Shown here: positions 42,743 to 53,624 of the stretch, piece after piece
Layout: every line of letters starts with the position of its first letter
Position numbering within the stretch: position 1 is the first letter of the stretch
NCBI GenBank assembly: GCA_000733355.1
Contig: JNVV01000001.1
Location: 1,944,423-2,008,422 of the forward strand
DNA from: Falciphora oryzae
Lineage: Eukaryota > Ascomycota > Sordariomycetes > Magnaporthales > Magnaporthaceae
Direction: 5' to 3'
DNA length: 64,000 nt
Notes under the pieces: model-generated
Database searches by the model: none
The model's input: only the letters and a program-made list of their open reading frames with translations
What the model was told of the DNA's origin: nothing
Program-made: the position numbers and the translations under genes

Positions 42743-45550
42743 TCAGTTCGCCTGTTCTTCTTCAGCAGCGACTGGCTCCACTGGCTTTTTCTCTGCCGCG
42801 CCGACCTCAACGACAGGCTCGCCAGCCGTGTTGGTAGTGAGAGTCTCTGGTTTTGCCTCTTGCGTGCTCTCTGCCGTTTCCGGCTTTTCCGCCTCCTTGG
42901 TAGGAGGTGCGGCCGGCTCGGCGCTGACCTTCTTCTCCTCGACGGCTTCGCTAGCGACGGGAAGCTTCTCTACCACGGCGGGCTTCTCGGTGCTCCCGAC
43001 GCTCACATCACCCTGGTCCGGGTCGATAGAGAAAAAGGTCAACGATGTACTGAATGAGAGACTCAGCACAGGCTTTTCTGATGGAGCGGCGGCGGCGGCG
43101 ACGGCGGTAGGAGCTGGGCTCTTGGCGGGCGCCCGCCTCTGAGGACCCCTAGCGCGACCCTTGCGGGCATCCACAAGCGGCGCCTTCTCCTGCCCAACAG
43201 GCGGCTCCTCCTGGGCCGCAGGCTCCTCAACCTTGGGGATCTGCGGTCCGAGTTGCAGGCGCTTATTGAGGTCTGCCATGAATCCAGCTTGCAGAGCAGC
43301 AATCTTGGAACCCCCAGGGCGGGAGGGGATGACGGGCTTGGCCTTGGTGGCCGGAGAGGTTGCTGACTCGCCGTCTTTGCTGGAACCAGACCCTTGTTTC
43401 GTGGGCCGGGCAGGGACCTGCGGCCTAGGCCGCTCCGGAATAGTCGGTTTTGCTGCCGTAGCGTCGTCGCTAGGAGTTTGCTTCGGCTTGGGTCTTTCAG
43501 GGATCACAGGCTTTTCTGTTGTGGTCGACGAAGGGTCGGTTGATTTCCTTACGGGACGCTCCGGGAGCTCGGGAGCCTTGGTCTCTACTGGCGAGGCGTT
43601 CTCAGCCTCGTCTTGCTCTTGCGAGACGGTCGTCTCGAGTTGGAGGCTCTCAGGCGTGTCTTCCCACACGTCGCGGCTTGGAAACCGTTTAGCTGACGGG
43701 CGCTTCTCGTTGGCAACCTCCTTGGCAACGTGAGACTGGCTTTGAACCCAGGATGGCTTCTGATTCCTATGCAGAAAAGCATCCGGGCTCTGCTTCGACT
43801 CAGCTTCGGCAAGCTGCTCCTGGCGGCGGGCAAACGCGTGGGCTGGGGTTTCTGTGTCGTCACGCGTAGGGACATCCCTTGGGGGAAAAACGCCTTCGTT
43901 TTCCTGCTGGATGTCCGGCGTCGAGACCTCGGCGGCCTCATGAACACTGTCAGGGGCATCCTCCCAGATGTCGCGGCTCGGGAATCGTTGCTTCTTATCC
44001 TCCGTCTTCTTGGCCGGCTGGGACTCCTTGGCGGGCGCCTTGTCGTCCTCGGGGAAGAGAGGCTCGTACTCCTGAACGTCCTCTAGAGGCGTGGAGCGGA
44101 CATCCATGGACGAATCCCTGTAAATACTGGCGGGACGACTGCTGGGACGGCTTGAGGGCTCCATCTCGAAGGCACTGCCAGACCGTTCTGCCGGAGGGCT
44201 GACGGCGGGGTGGAGGTCGAGCGCGTTGTTACCTTCCTTGGCAACCTCGTCCTCGGCCAAAATAGGGGCGGTGTAACCGTCCTCGCCTTCGAGGGGCTCT
44301 GGCGACTTGTCATCAAACATGACCGACCTCCTCTTAGGATCGCCGACATGGATGACCTGATCGTCGGATTTTCCCGAGTCCGACACCGCTCTCTCGACCA
44401 GACTGCGCCTTTTCAACTCAGGAGAGTTGGGGGTAGTTGATGCCGGCCTGGGGGAGGTAATGCGCGAGGCGGACTCCTCGATCGCCTCCCACCCGCACTG
44501 CTCGGTTGGGGTTCCGAAGCCTGGAGAAATTCGTTAGCACCAAGGATAAACGGGCTTGGGTTGATCATATAAAATTTGATGAACACCGCGACAAGACAAA
44601 GGGGTATGTGACCACCTAATATGCCTACCATTGCTAGTTCCACGCTCGGCAGTGGCGCGCACGATCTTGTTGAGCTCCTCGCGGCTCATCGAGTAATCAT
44701 TAGGACGGTCGTGGTGGTGCTTGTTGTTTTCCTTGTGCACAAGCTCCGGATGCTTCTCATAATAAGCCTTCTCGAGCTTGTCCTGGGACTTGACACCGTG
44801 GCCATGAAGGCCGTAGCTGCCGGGGGGCAGCTCCGAGGCGAAACCGCGAGCGCTGGTCTTGCGGTTGTGATGCTTGGGCTTCAGCCCCTCGGAGCCGGGA
44901 GCCGGGGACGGGGCCTGCACGTCGCCGGCGTGCGGGTACATGGGCACCTGCTGGCCGATCTCCGGGATGCCATGCTCGTCTTCCATGTGGCTTTCGGTAG
45001 TGGCAGACAGCTGGCTGGTGGTGCTGGCCTTCTTCTTAAGACTCCGGTTGGAGGGGACAGGGTCCTCGCTGCTGGGCTTGCCGATGCCAAAGCTCGCCGC
45101 CTTGTCCGAGTCGGTGCGAGTGACAGCGGCAACGCGCTGCTTGGCGCTCAGGGCCGGGAGAGAGGGCTTCGGCGCGTGAAGCTTCAGATTCTCGTCGACG
45201 TTGGCAGTCTGCTCGGGCGAGGAGCCTTCCTCGTTGCCGGAGGAGTTGTTCTCGCCGCCGGCAAAGGCGGCGTACTCCTTGCCCTCCTCGCCGAGCGAGG
45301 GCAGGTCCACGCTGGACGAGCGGTCAATGGTTTCTGAGCCATTGAAGCCGAAGCGCTGGGGCGGGCTCTTGGCCGAGAGCAAGGGGTTGTCGTTGAGCGG
45401 CGAGGGCGCAAACCGATCCCGGTTTGGTGATCTCGACTGCTCAAGGCGCCGGTTGACAGGGCGGGGCGGAATCTTTGGCATCTGGTCTCGGTCCTGACTC
45501 CTGGAAGGACGAGGGGGGACGATTGGTGGTTGCGTGACGGCGGCAGACAT
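42743..45550 (-). CDS. AIM21: AIM21-like actin-patch regulator
   Basis: In yeast Aim21 works with Tda2 at endocytic actin patches to tune barbed-end assembly. Exons (minus) are 44629-45550 and 42743-44520, giving 899 aa. The 108-bp intron has GTAGGC, a CTAAC branch site and a CTCCAG acceptor; the joint reads AERGTSNG then FGTPTEQCGWEAIEESASRI. The protein is almost wholly disordered, with many proline-rich motifs: PPIVPPRPSRSQ and KIPPRP at the N-terminus. The middle has repeated FPSRDIWEDAPDS / FPSRDVWEDTPES modules. The C-terminal half has PERP, PSRPGGSKIAALQAGFMADLNKRLQLGP and GRARGPQRRAPAKS. The last two motifs and the PxxP-rich start match the Aim21 family as I know it. PxxP motifs imply SH3 partners. 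Confidence 0.88.
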
Positions 45551-47248
45551 GCTGGGCGACAGGAGGGGCTGGTCCGGATCCTTAAAAGATGTATATAGTG
45601 AGGTAGGAGGGAGGTGCTAGGTGGCTAAGTCGAGCAGCCCAATGGGGCGCTGGTCAGCACAGCCGAATCTCACGATACGACAGCAACACAAACGACATGG
45701 CAGGCAGCGAGAAGGCACAGGCGATAAGGAACAGGGTGGTCGCGTGCCGGTTCGGAGGGGAGGTCGGTGTAAGTGTGCGGCAGGGCAGGGCAGGGCAGGG
45801 CGGGCGGATGACGAGAAAGAAAGCTTAAGGACGACAAGATAAGAGCCGATGTCGCGGGATAGGAGAGATTAAGGCACAGATAACCATCCGCCCAGTCGCC
45901 CTGGCCACGGGGTTCCTATCCAGCGAGGCAAAGCGAGAAGCTAATCTAATTACACAAACGACGATACGGAGGTTGGCCGTCCGCCCGCCCTAGCAGTGTC
46001 CGGGGTACAGGGGGTGTTTGTGGAGGGGCCAGGGAATCGATATCCGACACGGACGGACGGCAAAGGAGCGGTCTGCGCTCAGGGCGGCAGAGGAGGGGAG
46101 GGAGTCTCGGGGCCAGGCAGGAGATCACGAAGAGGGTGTGGGAGAAAAGGAGGGGAGAGGGAAAAGGGGTGGAGGGGAGGCACAGGCTGAACTTACAAGC
46201 AAAAAAATGATGCTTGGTTGATGTGTATGGCTGGGTGCAACAACAGTGGCTACCGAGGTTGGGCGACTGGCGCTGAGAGCTTGTGGCAAAGGGAGACAGA
46301 AAAGAGAGTTAACATGGAGGAAAACAGCAATGCGTTGGGAGGAGGACGATGATGTGTGTAATGTGTAAGGTGCGGGTTCAATGGAGGAGATGATCGAGAA
46401 ACATCAAAGAACGACGGGGGAACAGGGGCAACTGTGAGCACTGAAGACGTCTTGGGCCCTTGGTTATAAACGTCATCAGCAGAGGGCTTCGCGGGCCTGG
46501 CGGTCGCTGGGGTTGGGCCGTGAATCGAGCTCCCTTGAAAGCAAAGCGGGCGCCCTTCTGCGGCGGTGGGTGTCTGGGTGGGGCACCTGGTCCCGCATTG
46601 CGTACTGCAGCTAGCGCAAGCCCAGCCCAGACGGAGCTGAAGCGGCGCCGCGTGACCTGCAATCCATGGCGAGCACGCAAAGCACGTCTCGTACCATGTA
46701 TGGTACCTGGTTCCAGGGACGGTGGGTTTTTGTATTTTATTTTTGTTTCCTTCTTTTTTTTCCCTTCCTTTCCGGTGTCCTCGTTCTCACTCTATCTCCA
46801 GCCCGTATGTAACCACATGTCGTGTATCTAGAATCACGGGAGTCAGTTGAGACAAGAAAAGGAAAGAAAAAAAGTAAAGCGAAAAAAAAAAAACCACAGA
46901 ACGAAAGCGTCGTGACAGCTGTGGGCCAAATCACAGTGCCCCAAGGATTCTGCCCGTCTGCCCGCTGCAGCCAGTTTGTTGAGTGTGAACATCATGCATA
47001 CAATGCGCTGTAAGTACAAGGTACCTTCCTAGGTACAAGCCCCTGGCTGCCCGTCCATTACCCGTTTCTGCCGCGCAGGTTGACCACCCCCCAGGTCCCA
47101 GGGAACTTCTCTTTTTTCGATTGCTGTGATGGCTGATTATCGGGTTTGAAACCACCCCGTCAGAAGATGAAGCTACCCAAAGCAGGGCTGATGCAAGGAC
47201 TCGGCGTCGGGCAAGCACAAACTCCAGACCCGACCGACCGCCTCGAGC

Positions 47249-47367
47249 TTTTTTTTTTTTTTTTTTTTCCTCATGTTTGCTATGGCTCGGGACCGAGTCA
47301 TCGTCGGCTGCCAGCGAAAAACATGATGAATCCAACGAGTCGGCCAGAAAAAAAAAAAAAAAAAAAC
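47249..47367. repeat. Opposed T20 and A20 tracts
   Basis: Exactly twenty T (47249-47268) and twenty A (47348-47367) are separated by 79 bases and could pair as a stem in single strands. The flanks do not extend the inverted repeat, so it may be two unrelated slippage tracts. Confidence 0.8.
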
Positions 47368-48772
47368 TGCTGGGTGGATGTGGAGGATGGACCTGCCGCG
47401 AAAGGGGGAACCGCTCGCTGGCCCAAGTGCGTGGCTTCACTCGAGGGCCTGCAGGGCCCAGCTTTTCCAGGCGAATGATGACATCGACCGCCCTGGCAGT
47501 CTTCTGACCGGCCCCATCCATCGAGGGGCCGCTCCAAGAAAACTGCCGTGGGGAACTGGGGCGGCCGTGCGCCCAGCTGTGCAATAGGGGATCGCCGATT
47601 GTCAGCCCGCGCTGTTTCCATGGCACGCATGCCGTCAATTAGGTGGTAGCTCCTTCAGCACACAGTGTCCCTGGGACTCAACTGCCCGCTTCTTCTTGAG
47701 ATTCAAGGTCCCCCATCAAAGCCGCGAAACAAATCGGAAAACGAGCCTACCTAGGTTGCGGATGACTTGCAGCTCGTCACCGTTGCGCCGCCACCGCCGG
47801 ACGGATGCTGATCCGGAAAAGAGCCATCTGATCCACGCCCGGTGGGAAAGAGGAGAAAGAGGTATAACCTACCTCCCTTGGTACTTGGATGGCATGTTAT
47901 GCACACACGCACACACACTCGAGGCAGCAAGTTGCCGTTTGCAGACCGCTTCGTTCTCTCGTGTCCCGTCCCCGCCAGTTTTTGGCAAGCAGCAACCCCA
48001 TGACATGCATGCCAACCCACGCACCCCGCTGGACCAATCCAGAGTCCAGACCGGCCCCGTGGACTCGAGGTACCGTACCGACAAGGATCACGACAAAAAA
48101 TGAAAATTTTCTTCGGCGCCGACACCTCATCCCGCCGGCCCTGTGATCACAAGCGGTTTTTATTGTGTATTTGTTATTTCTTATTATTATTCAACTATTG
48201 CTTGTCTCCCCACGGGCAGGCTGTGGCATGAGGGCTTCTTTCGTGTCATGGGGTTGCTTGACACAAATCCCCTCTGGAGGATAGAGGTTGGATTGTTGGC
48301 AGCGGAATAACCTACCTCTCCTTCCCTGTTGAACCCTGTTCGTGACAATGTCTTGAAGGCTTACAGGGGCAAAAGAGACAAGTACATTCCATCTCACTAC
48401 TGAGCTGGCATATTACCGCTACAATTTGCGCCGCGTATCTCTTGGCAAGCGGCCGAGGACCGAGTTAGCTCATGTTCGCCTTGTCAACTGCACTTCCAAA
48501 GTGCGGACAGCCTAGCCCGTCACCCCGTCCACATCGTGGCTTTCGTCAAGTCGTGGCGAGCTAGAAGCCTGTAATCAGTGAGAGTGAGATCAAATCAGGC
48601 CCCCAGCAACGAGACTGAGCACCCGCTCAAGCCCTCCCTAGGTTACTTGGGGTGAGGTATTTTCCACTGGTACTTTCGTCACTTTTCCAATGTATCGTGA
48701 AGGTCTCTTCCGTCTTCATCTAAATGGAATGGGACGCCCGCGACAGGCGCTAAGTCTCTGCATCCAGCCCCC

Positions 48773-48798
48773 TTTTTTTTTTTTTTTTTTTTTTTTTT
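48773..48798 (+). repeat. T26 homopolymer
   Basis: Twenty-six consecutive T in intergenic DNA between AIM21 and TVP18. No adjacent element is recognised. Confidence 0.9.
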
Positions 48799-50326
48799 CC
48801 TGTCGGTTCCATGTTGACTTGAGGGGTACTCCCCGTTCAGGATTGCCAGGCCAAGGGATCGTGACAGCGCCACGAACCCTCGATGACGAATAAAATGGCT
48901 CAATGGCGGCAACAAAGAGCAGGTGCTGGGAAGGCCGGCTTCAGCAAACTTTTTGGGCAAACCCCTGGGGCTAGCCGCTCGTAAAAATACAAGGAACCTA
49001 CTGTACCAACATTGCGCGATTTTCCTCTCGATGCATTCTATGTATCTTTAGAACCTACCGTGCTCACGACAGCGTGATGCGAGGCAAAAGGGTCGCCCAT
49101 TTGTTGATGTTTCGAGCATCTCTGAGGCCTCTGCGCCAGAGAGCCCAGCCAATTTTTTTTTTTTCCCCTTATCCTAAGTGGCACCTCATTAGCATCAACA
49201 TGCAATGCAGACTGTCGTATCTGGGTCGGTTCCCACTCTCCCATCTTCCTGTGTAGTCGTCGTGGGACTCGTTGCATGATCGAGACAGCACCACCTATCG
49301 GATGCACCCGCCAGGCGCAGGCGGCACCAGGAGCGGAGGCTGAAAGCGGCCTCATCAGGCCAGGACTTTCCACCTGAGAGCTTCTAGACGGCGGCAGGCA
49401 TCTGTGGAGTGGGTCCAGTCGAGATCCAAAAGTGAAATGTCCCCTCCAGGCACCAGACTGGTGCAGGAACGTCGCCATCGGATGTTCTCTACTGCCAAAG
49501 GCTAGGTAGGCAGACGGACGGTTGGTTGGTAGCGCAAATCACCTCGACAGACCTGTCCTCTTCGTCTTTATCCTAGACAGAGGCCTCAGGTCGGTATAGT
49601 CCCTACCGTCCACGTGAGTACAAGATGGGTCGAAGGCGTCCTCCAATGCTGTCATCACAGAGCCGAACCGCCGAGCGTGTGAGCAAACAATCATTCCTAT
49701 TCGTAGCGGTAAGATACATGTGATCCTGCAAGCTAAGCGCGCGCGAGGACCTTCGTCATACACGTCCCGGAGACCATGACTAACAAACACATTCACCTTG
49801 ATAATGGGGTGCTAGCGTCAAGACGACTACAAGTCGTAAGGACGAAGTCCACAGCAGAAAGCTCCCCCTGGAAGAACGAAGATGACAGAAAAAAGAAATA
49901 ACCCGTATGACGCCAGAACTCCATCCCGAAGATGCTGGCCACTTGGAAACCCGCCCTCCTATTGTAACATATCAGGGAAGGAATGGATTTTTCAACCCCC
50001 ATAGGACCCCGGAACGAAAACGCACTCTTTTTCCACAGCATATGCTTCGTCACACTGCTCACCATCCGTCATCATTCAATGCGCCGAGACCAATAAGAAT
50101 AGATCTCGCCTTGACCCGGCACTCGGCGCCGGTAGAGGGGCTTCCGCATTTCCGTCGCCTACCGAAGTTCTCCCCTAGGGCGCGGCGGACGTGTTAAACG
50201 CCTCTCGGGACTTTTGAGGCGGCGAGGGTGGCTGCCGACTCTCCTGGGGGCTCGGGTCCAAACGTAGGTGCAAAGCGGCTCGCCATACCCCCAGACCCTC
50301 GCCCAACCGGCCTCGCGACCTTCCGA

Positions 50327-51231
50327 TTATACGATCATCTGCGCGACGCCCTGGCCACCCAGGGTCTTGCTGCCGACGAAGGCCTGGCCCTTGATGCCGG
50401 CGAGCAGGTAGCAGGCCGCGGTGAGAGTGAAGAAGATGGCGGCGACGATGAGCGAGGTCGCGGCCCGGATGATGGAGAGCCACTGAACGAGGCCCATGAC
50501 GAAGTAGGCGCCCGCGCGCATGTAGTTGGTCGAGACCTTGCGGATCGCCTCGTCAAACTTGGACGAGGTCGGGCAGATGCGCAGCAGCAGCGGCACCTCG
50601 ATGAAGAGGATGACAAACGCCGAGACGCTAGTTGTCGAGAAACGCGGCTCAGGGGTCAGTCGGGGTTTCTCCAGCAGCCACGAAGCGGGCCAAAAGTAGG
50701 ATGGGAGTAGGCGAAACCTACAGGCAGATGACGCTGAAGATGATGATGACCAGGTCGAATCTGAAGATGTTGGCAATCCCCAGCGCGAAGGCGAGGATCA
50801 TGGACAGGATGCCAAACCTGTGGAGAGAAGCTCATGGGTTAGCGCTCTCACCCGTACCCGCAGCATGCGATATATCGTTCCCGTCCCCAACGCCGCGATA
50901 GCAAGCGCAGCCCGCATCGAGCGCAGCCGCCTCAAGCATGTATTCCCCTTCCGTCGTCCCCCTCTTGATCGGCATTCGACACTTCGACCCGGGCGGAAAA
51001 TCGCGAGACAAAATCCTAGCCTCAGCGGCTACAAAGCGTTGTCGGCAATGGGGAAAGGAATCGCTCGTCCTTTGGAGGCTTACCATTGTCCATAGATACC
51101 TGAGTGCGCACAGCCATGACGTTAGCAAAACGGTGTCCTGATCAACCGGGTTACGGCCTCGGGCCAGGAGAGGGGAAGGAAACCGTAGACGCACTAAAGT
51201 TCCGGGTCGCGAACTCCTCCTTGAGCGTCAT
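50327..51231 (-). CDS. TVP18: Golgi membrane protein TVP18
   Basis: Tvp18 is a small tetraspan protein of late Golgi vesicles, with a role in membrane trafficking. Four exons (minus): 51195-51231, 51084-51099 (only 16 nt), 50722-50817 and 50327-50627, giving 149 aa. Introns are 95, 266 and 94 bp with donors GTGCGT, GTAAGC and GTAGGT; each keeps frame. The joined N-terminus reads MTLKEEFATRNFSIYGQWFG, the family opening. Then come FALGIANIF, CLVSAFVILFIEVPLLLRICPTSSKFD and QWLSIIRAATSLIVAA. The C-terminus GQAFVGSKTLGGQGVAQMIV is nearly invariant in the family. Four hydrophobic segments are visible. The microexon encodes SIYGQ and half of Trp. Confidence 0.95.
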
Positions 51232-52685
51232 CTTGAATGCGGTGGCGCTATAGACTGCCTCAGTTGGCCGGGATTGCTGCGCCGATTAGCGTTCGTCGGC
51301 TCGTTGATTCTTGTTTTTCTTTTTCCCTTTTCACGGCTGCCGGGGTTGTGGCTGGAGGTTGTCGCGAAGTCACGTCGGAGCTCGCCCAGCGGAGGAAGCT
51401 AAGGTCGGCTATGGCTGCGGGAGGCGATCGGCTGCAGCAACAGCTGGATAGGGCACGTAGAGGGGAGCTAATAGTATCGCGTGATTCGGCGATGATACCG
51501 GGTGACTCTATTTCGACGGGCTGCACGCGCTGCCAGGTGGTTGGGAAATGTTTCCAAAAGCGAGGCGTTAGGTTAAGATTTAGAATGTCTGTTGCAAAAC
51601 CGCGAGGCGCCCTCCAAAAATAAGTTGGACGGACGACTTTTCTTTGTGACAAGGTGTACACGTTTGGGGGGGGCCCTTAGTAGTCAGGAGGCCAAGTAAC
51701 CGCAAGCATGCGCGGCCCTCTCTTGCTTCGTCACTGCCCGTTGCTTGGGAGGCTGGGCTGGGGCTCCACGGGGCACGCTGCCCCAGAGAGGTGGGCTCAC
51801 TCGCCCGGCGGGACTTGGTGCACTGGCCACCTGCCTCGAGCAAAGGCCCGGGCATCCAATCCCAGCCTCCGACACGGCCTCAATCTGCTCCTGCACATTT
51901 CTTTTGCCTTTTCGGATGCGAACCTCAAACGACAGGCCAAACAAATTGGAAATCCCCAAGGGGACGAACGCTCGGTGCCTGGCGAACATGCTGGACCTGC
52001 CAGACCTGGGACCGACCTGCCTACCCGACCGGCTGCGCGAGCTCGGAGCTGTCTGTTTGCGACTGCCCGTAGCTGGGCCGCTGCCTGCCCAGCCTGCTTG
52101 TGCTTGTCCGATCGGATGGCAAGTGTCTTACGTATACGCCGCGCTGCCGCTGCCGTGGAGTAAGCTCTTGGTATTTTGGTTTGCTTGGCTCGTTGGCGCT
52201 GCAACAGCGCTGTGAGCCAGGTGGGGTGGCTGGGACGTGTGCAGGCGCCAAAATAACCATGAGTCCGCCCCACCCTTTCAGCAAAGTCTAGATAGTCAGA
52301 CGGCTCAGCCTCCGCGGCGACGGGAAAGAATAGCCCTAGACAGGCACGGAGTGTATGAATGGATGGATGGCCTTAGAAATCCTCCGTAAAAACGAGAGGC
52401 CGAGAAGAGATACGCGCCGAATGCGAAGAAGACAAAAAGACAAAAATCAAAACGATGGTATTTCGTCCACCCTAAACACCATAATAATCCCCGAAGCCAA
52501 CCCTGCCTTTCCTTCCATCATGAGACACGTGAATGTCGCTTCTCCTTGGTTCCGGACTGAGTGACCACCGTCCTTTGCGACCTGGCTTTGTAACCTTCCC
52601 GTCTTTTCGATGGACGGTCGAGCCGGACACATGGCATCCGCCCTATGTTTGCTAGATGCCGCGATGTAGAGCAGCGGTACGATGT
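51232..52685. other. Intergenic, TVP18 5' to NTF2 3'
   Basis: No gene supported. This includes the TVP18 promoter. Open frames near 51708-52291 in several registers have no family features and look like GC-rich noise. Confidence 0.5.
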
Positions 52686-53624
52686 TTAACCGAGGACCAG
52701 CTTGAAGATATCGTTGACAGCGTACCACCGTTCACCGTCCTTGGCGAGCTGGAAGACTTGGCTGAAGTTCATCGGGCGCTGCTCCTCGTCGACCTATATG
52801 GCAGGCGCGATGAGAAAAGGGAGTAGCACTGGTTAGCCGGTCCACGTAGAAAACGGCGGGGTGTCTGGGAGGAGGCGGTGGGTCTTGTACCAGCAGCTGT
52901 CCCGTGACAAGGATCACAATGTCGTTGTGGTGTGTGAGCTGGACATCGAGAGTCGAGACCTGGTGCTTGACTTGCTCAAAGGGAAGGCTCTACAAAAAGG
53001 GGAGGTGGTGGTGGCTCGTTAGCCACGCACGTTCCGTTTGTGGGCGGGGAGATAGGGGGCAGCCTCGTCAAAGACGCGGGAGCCAACTCACTCCAAGCTT
53101 CTCGGCGATCGCGGCCTTTCCGGTGTGCTCGGTCGACTCAAAGGTCAACTTGGAGACGTCCGTCTGTCCATTGCTCCGTCCAGTCAGCCACTTTCTCCTT
53201 GCACACTTTGCGCCTGTTGTGCAGCGAGTATCGAGGGGTCGTGGCATACGTAGACCAGGTTCGCCCATGCGATGCGCGCATCCTTCCCCTTGTCGAACTC
53301 GTTGTAGTAGAACTGGACGAACTCCTCTAATGAGCAGCGTTTGTGTTAGTCCCCGTCGGGCAGCATTGACTCTTCGCGTTCGTCGTCGTCGTCGTCGTCA
53401 TCGGAGATCCGCGAGTCTCATGGGAATCGTCGGCCGGCGGGAGCGGCTTTGGGGAACATACGCGCAACAGCCTGGGGGGCTGTTTTGTTGTGGGGGACGG
53501 CGGGTTAGCATCTCTCTGTTTTGGTTTTTGCGCAAGGCACGTCATTCGAGCGCAAAAGGATGCCTGCATCGAAATGGGCGTCCAAGGGTAGGGCCCTAGA
53601 GCTGGACGTTGACTTACTAGCCAT
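52686..53624 (-). CDS. NTF2: Nuclear transport factor 2
   Basis: NTF2 carries RanGDP into the nucleus by binding Ran and FxFG nucleoporins. I model six exons (minus): 53618-53624 (7 nt, ATG plus four bases), 53462-53479 (18 nt), 53250-53326, 53092-53163, 52891-52989 and 52686-52793, giving 126 aa, the usual family length. Introns are 138, 135, 86, 102 and 97 bp, all GT-AG. The start reads MATPQAVAQEFVQFYYNEFD. The NTF2 fold shows ANLVY, SKLTFES, EKLGSLPFEQVKHQ, TLDVQL, DIVILVTGQLL, MNFSQVFQLA and WYAVNDIFKLVLG. The last two segments are diagnostic. The gene is easily missed because no exon exceeds 108 nt. It is minus-strand, between TVP18 and the DUF7918-like gene. Confidence 0.93.

Larger units (their letters stand above)
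45551..50326. other. 4.8-kb spacer with homopolymers
   Basis: No gene supported. The first 700 bases include the AIM21 promoter, with GGCAGGGCAGGGCAGGGC repeats near 45778-45800. Further on are a T20 run (47249-47268) facing an A20 run (47348-47367), a T26 run (48773-48798), and several T/A runs. Longer open frames here translate homopolymers into Phe or Lys runs and are rejected. The right end is the 3' flank of TVP18. Confidence 0.5.

Noticed and set aside
46931..47638. 235-codon minus-strand frame in the AIM21-TVP18 spacer
   Set aside because: It translates the T20 and A20 tracts into Lys and Phe runs and has no recognisable domain.
14318..48645. Scattered CTAGGTA-like motifs (e.g. 14318, 28961, 47028, 48638)
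   Set aside because: Short, dispersed and of no consistent position; common in intergenic DNA of related fungi as far as I know, with no function shown.
51708..52291. Overlapping open frames of 90-158 codons on both strands
   Set aside because: Several registers open at once in GC-rich DNA, with no family features or splice support.
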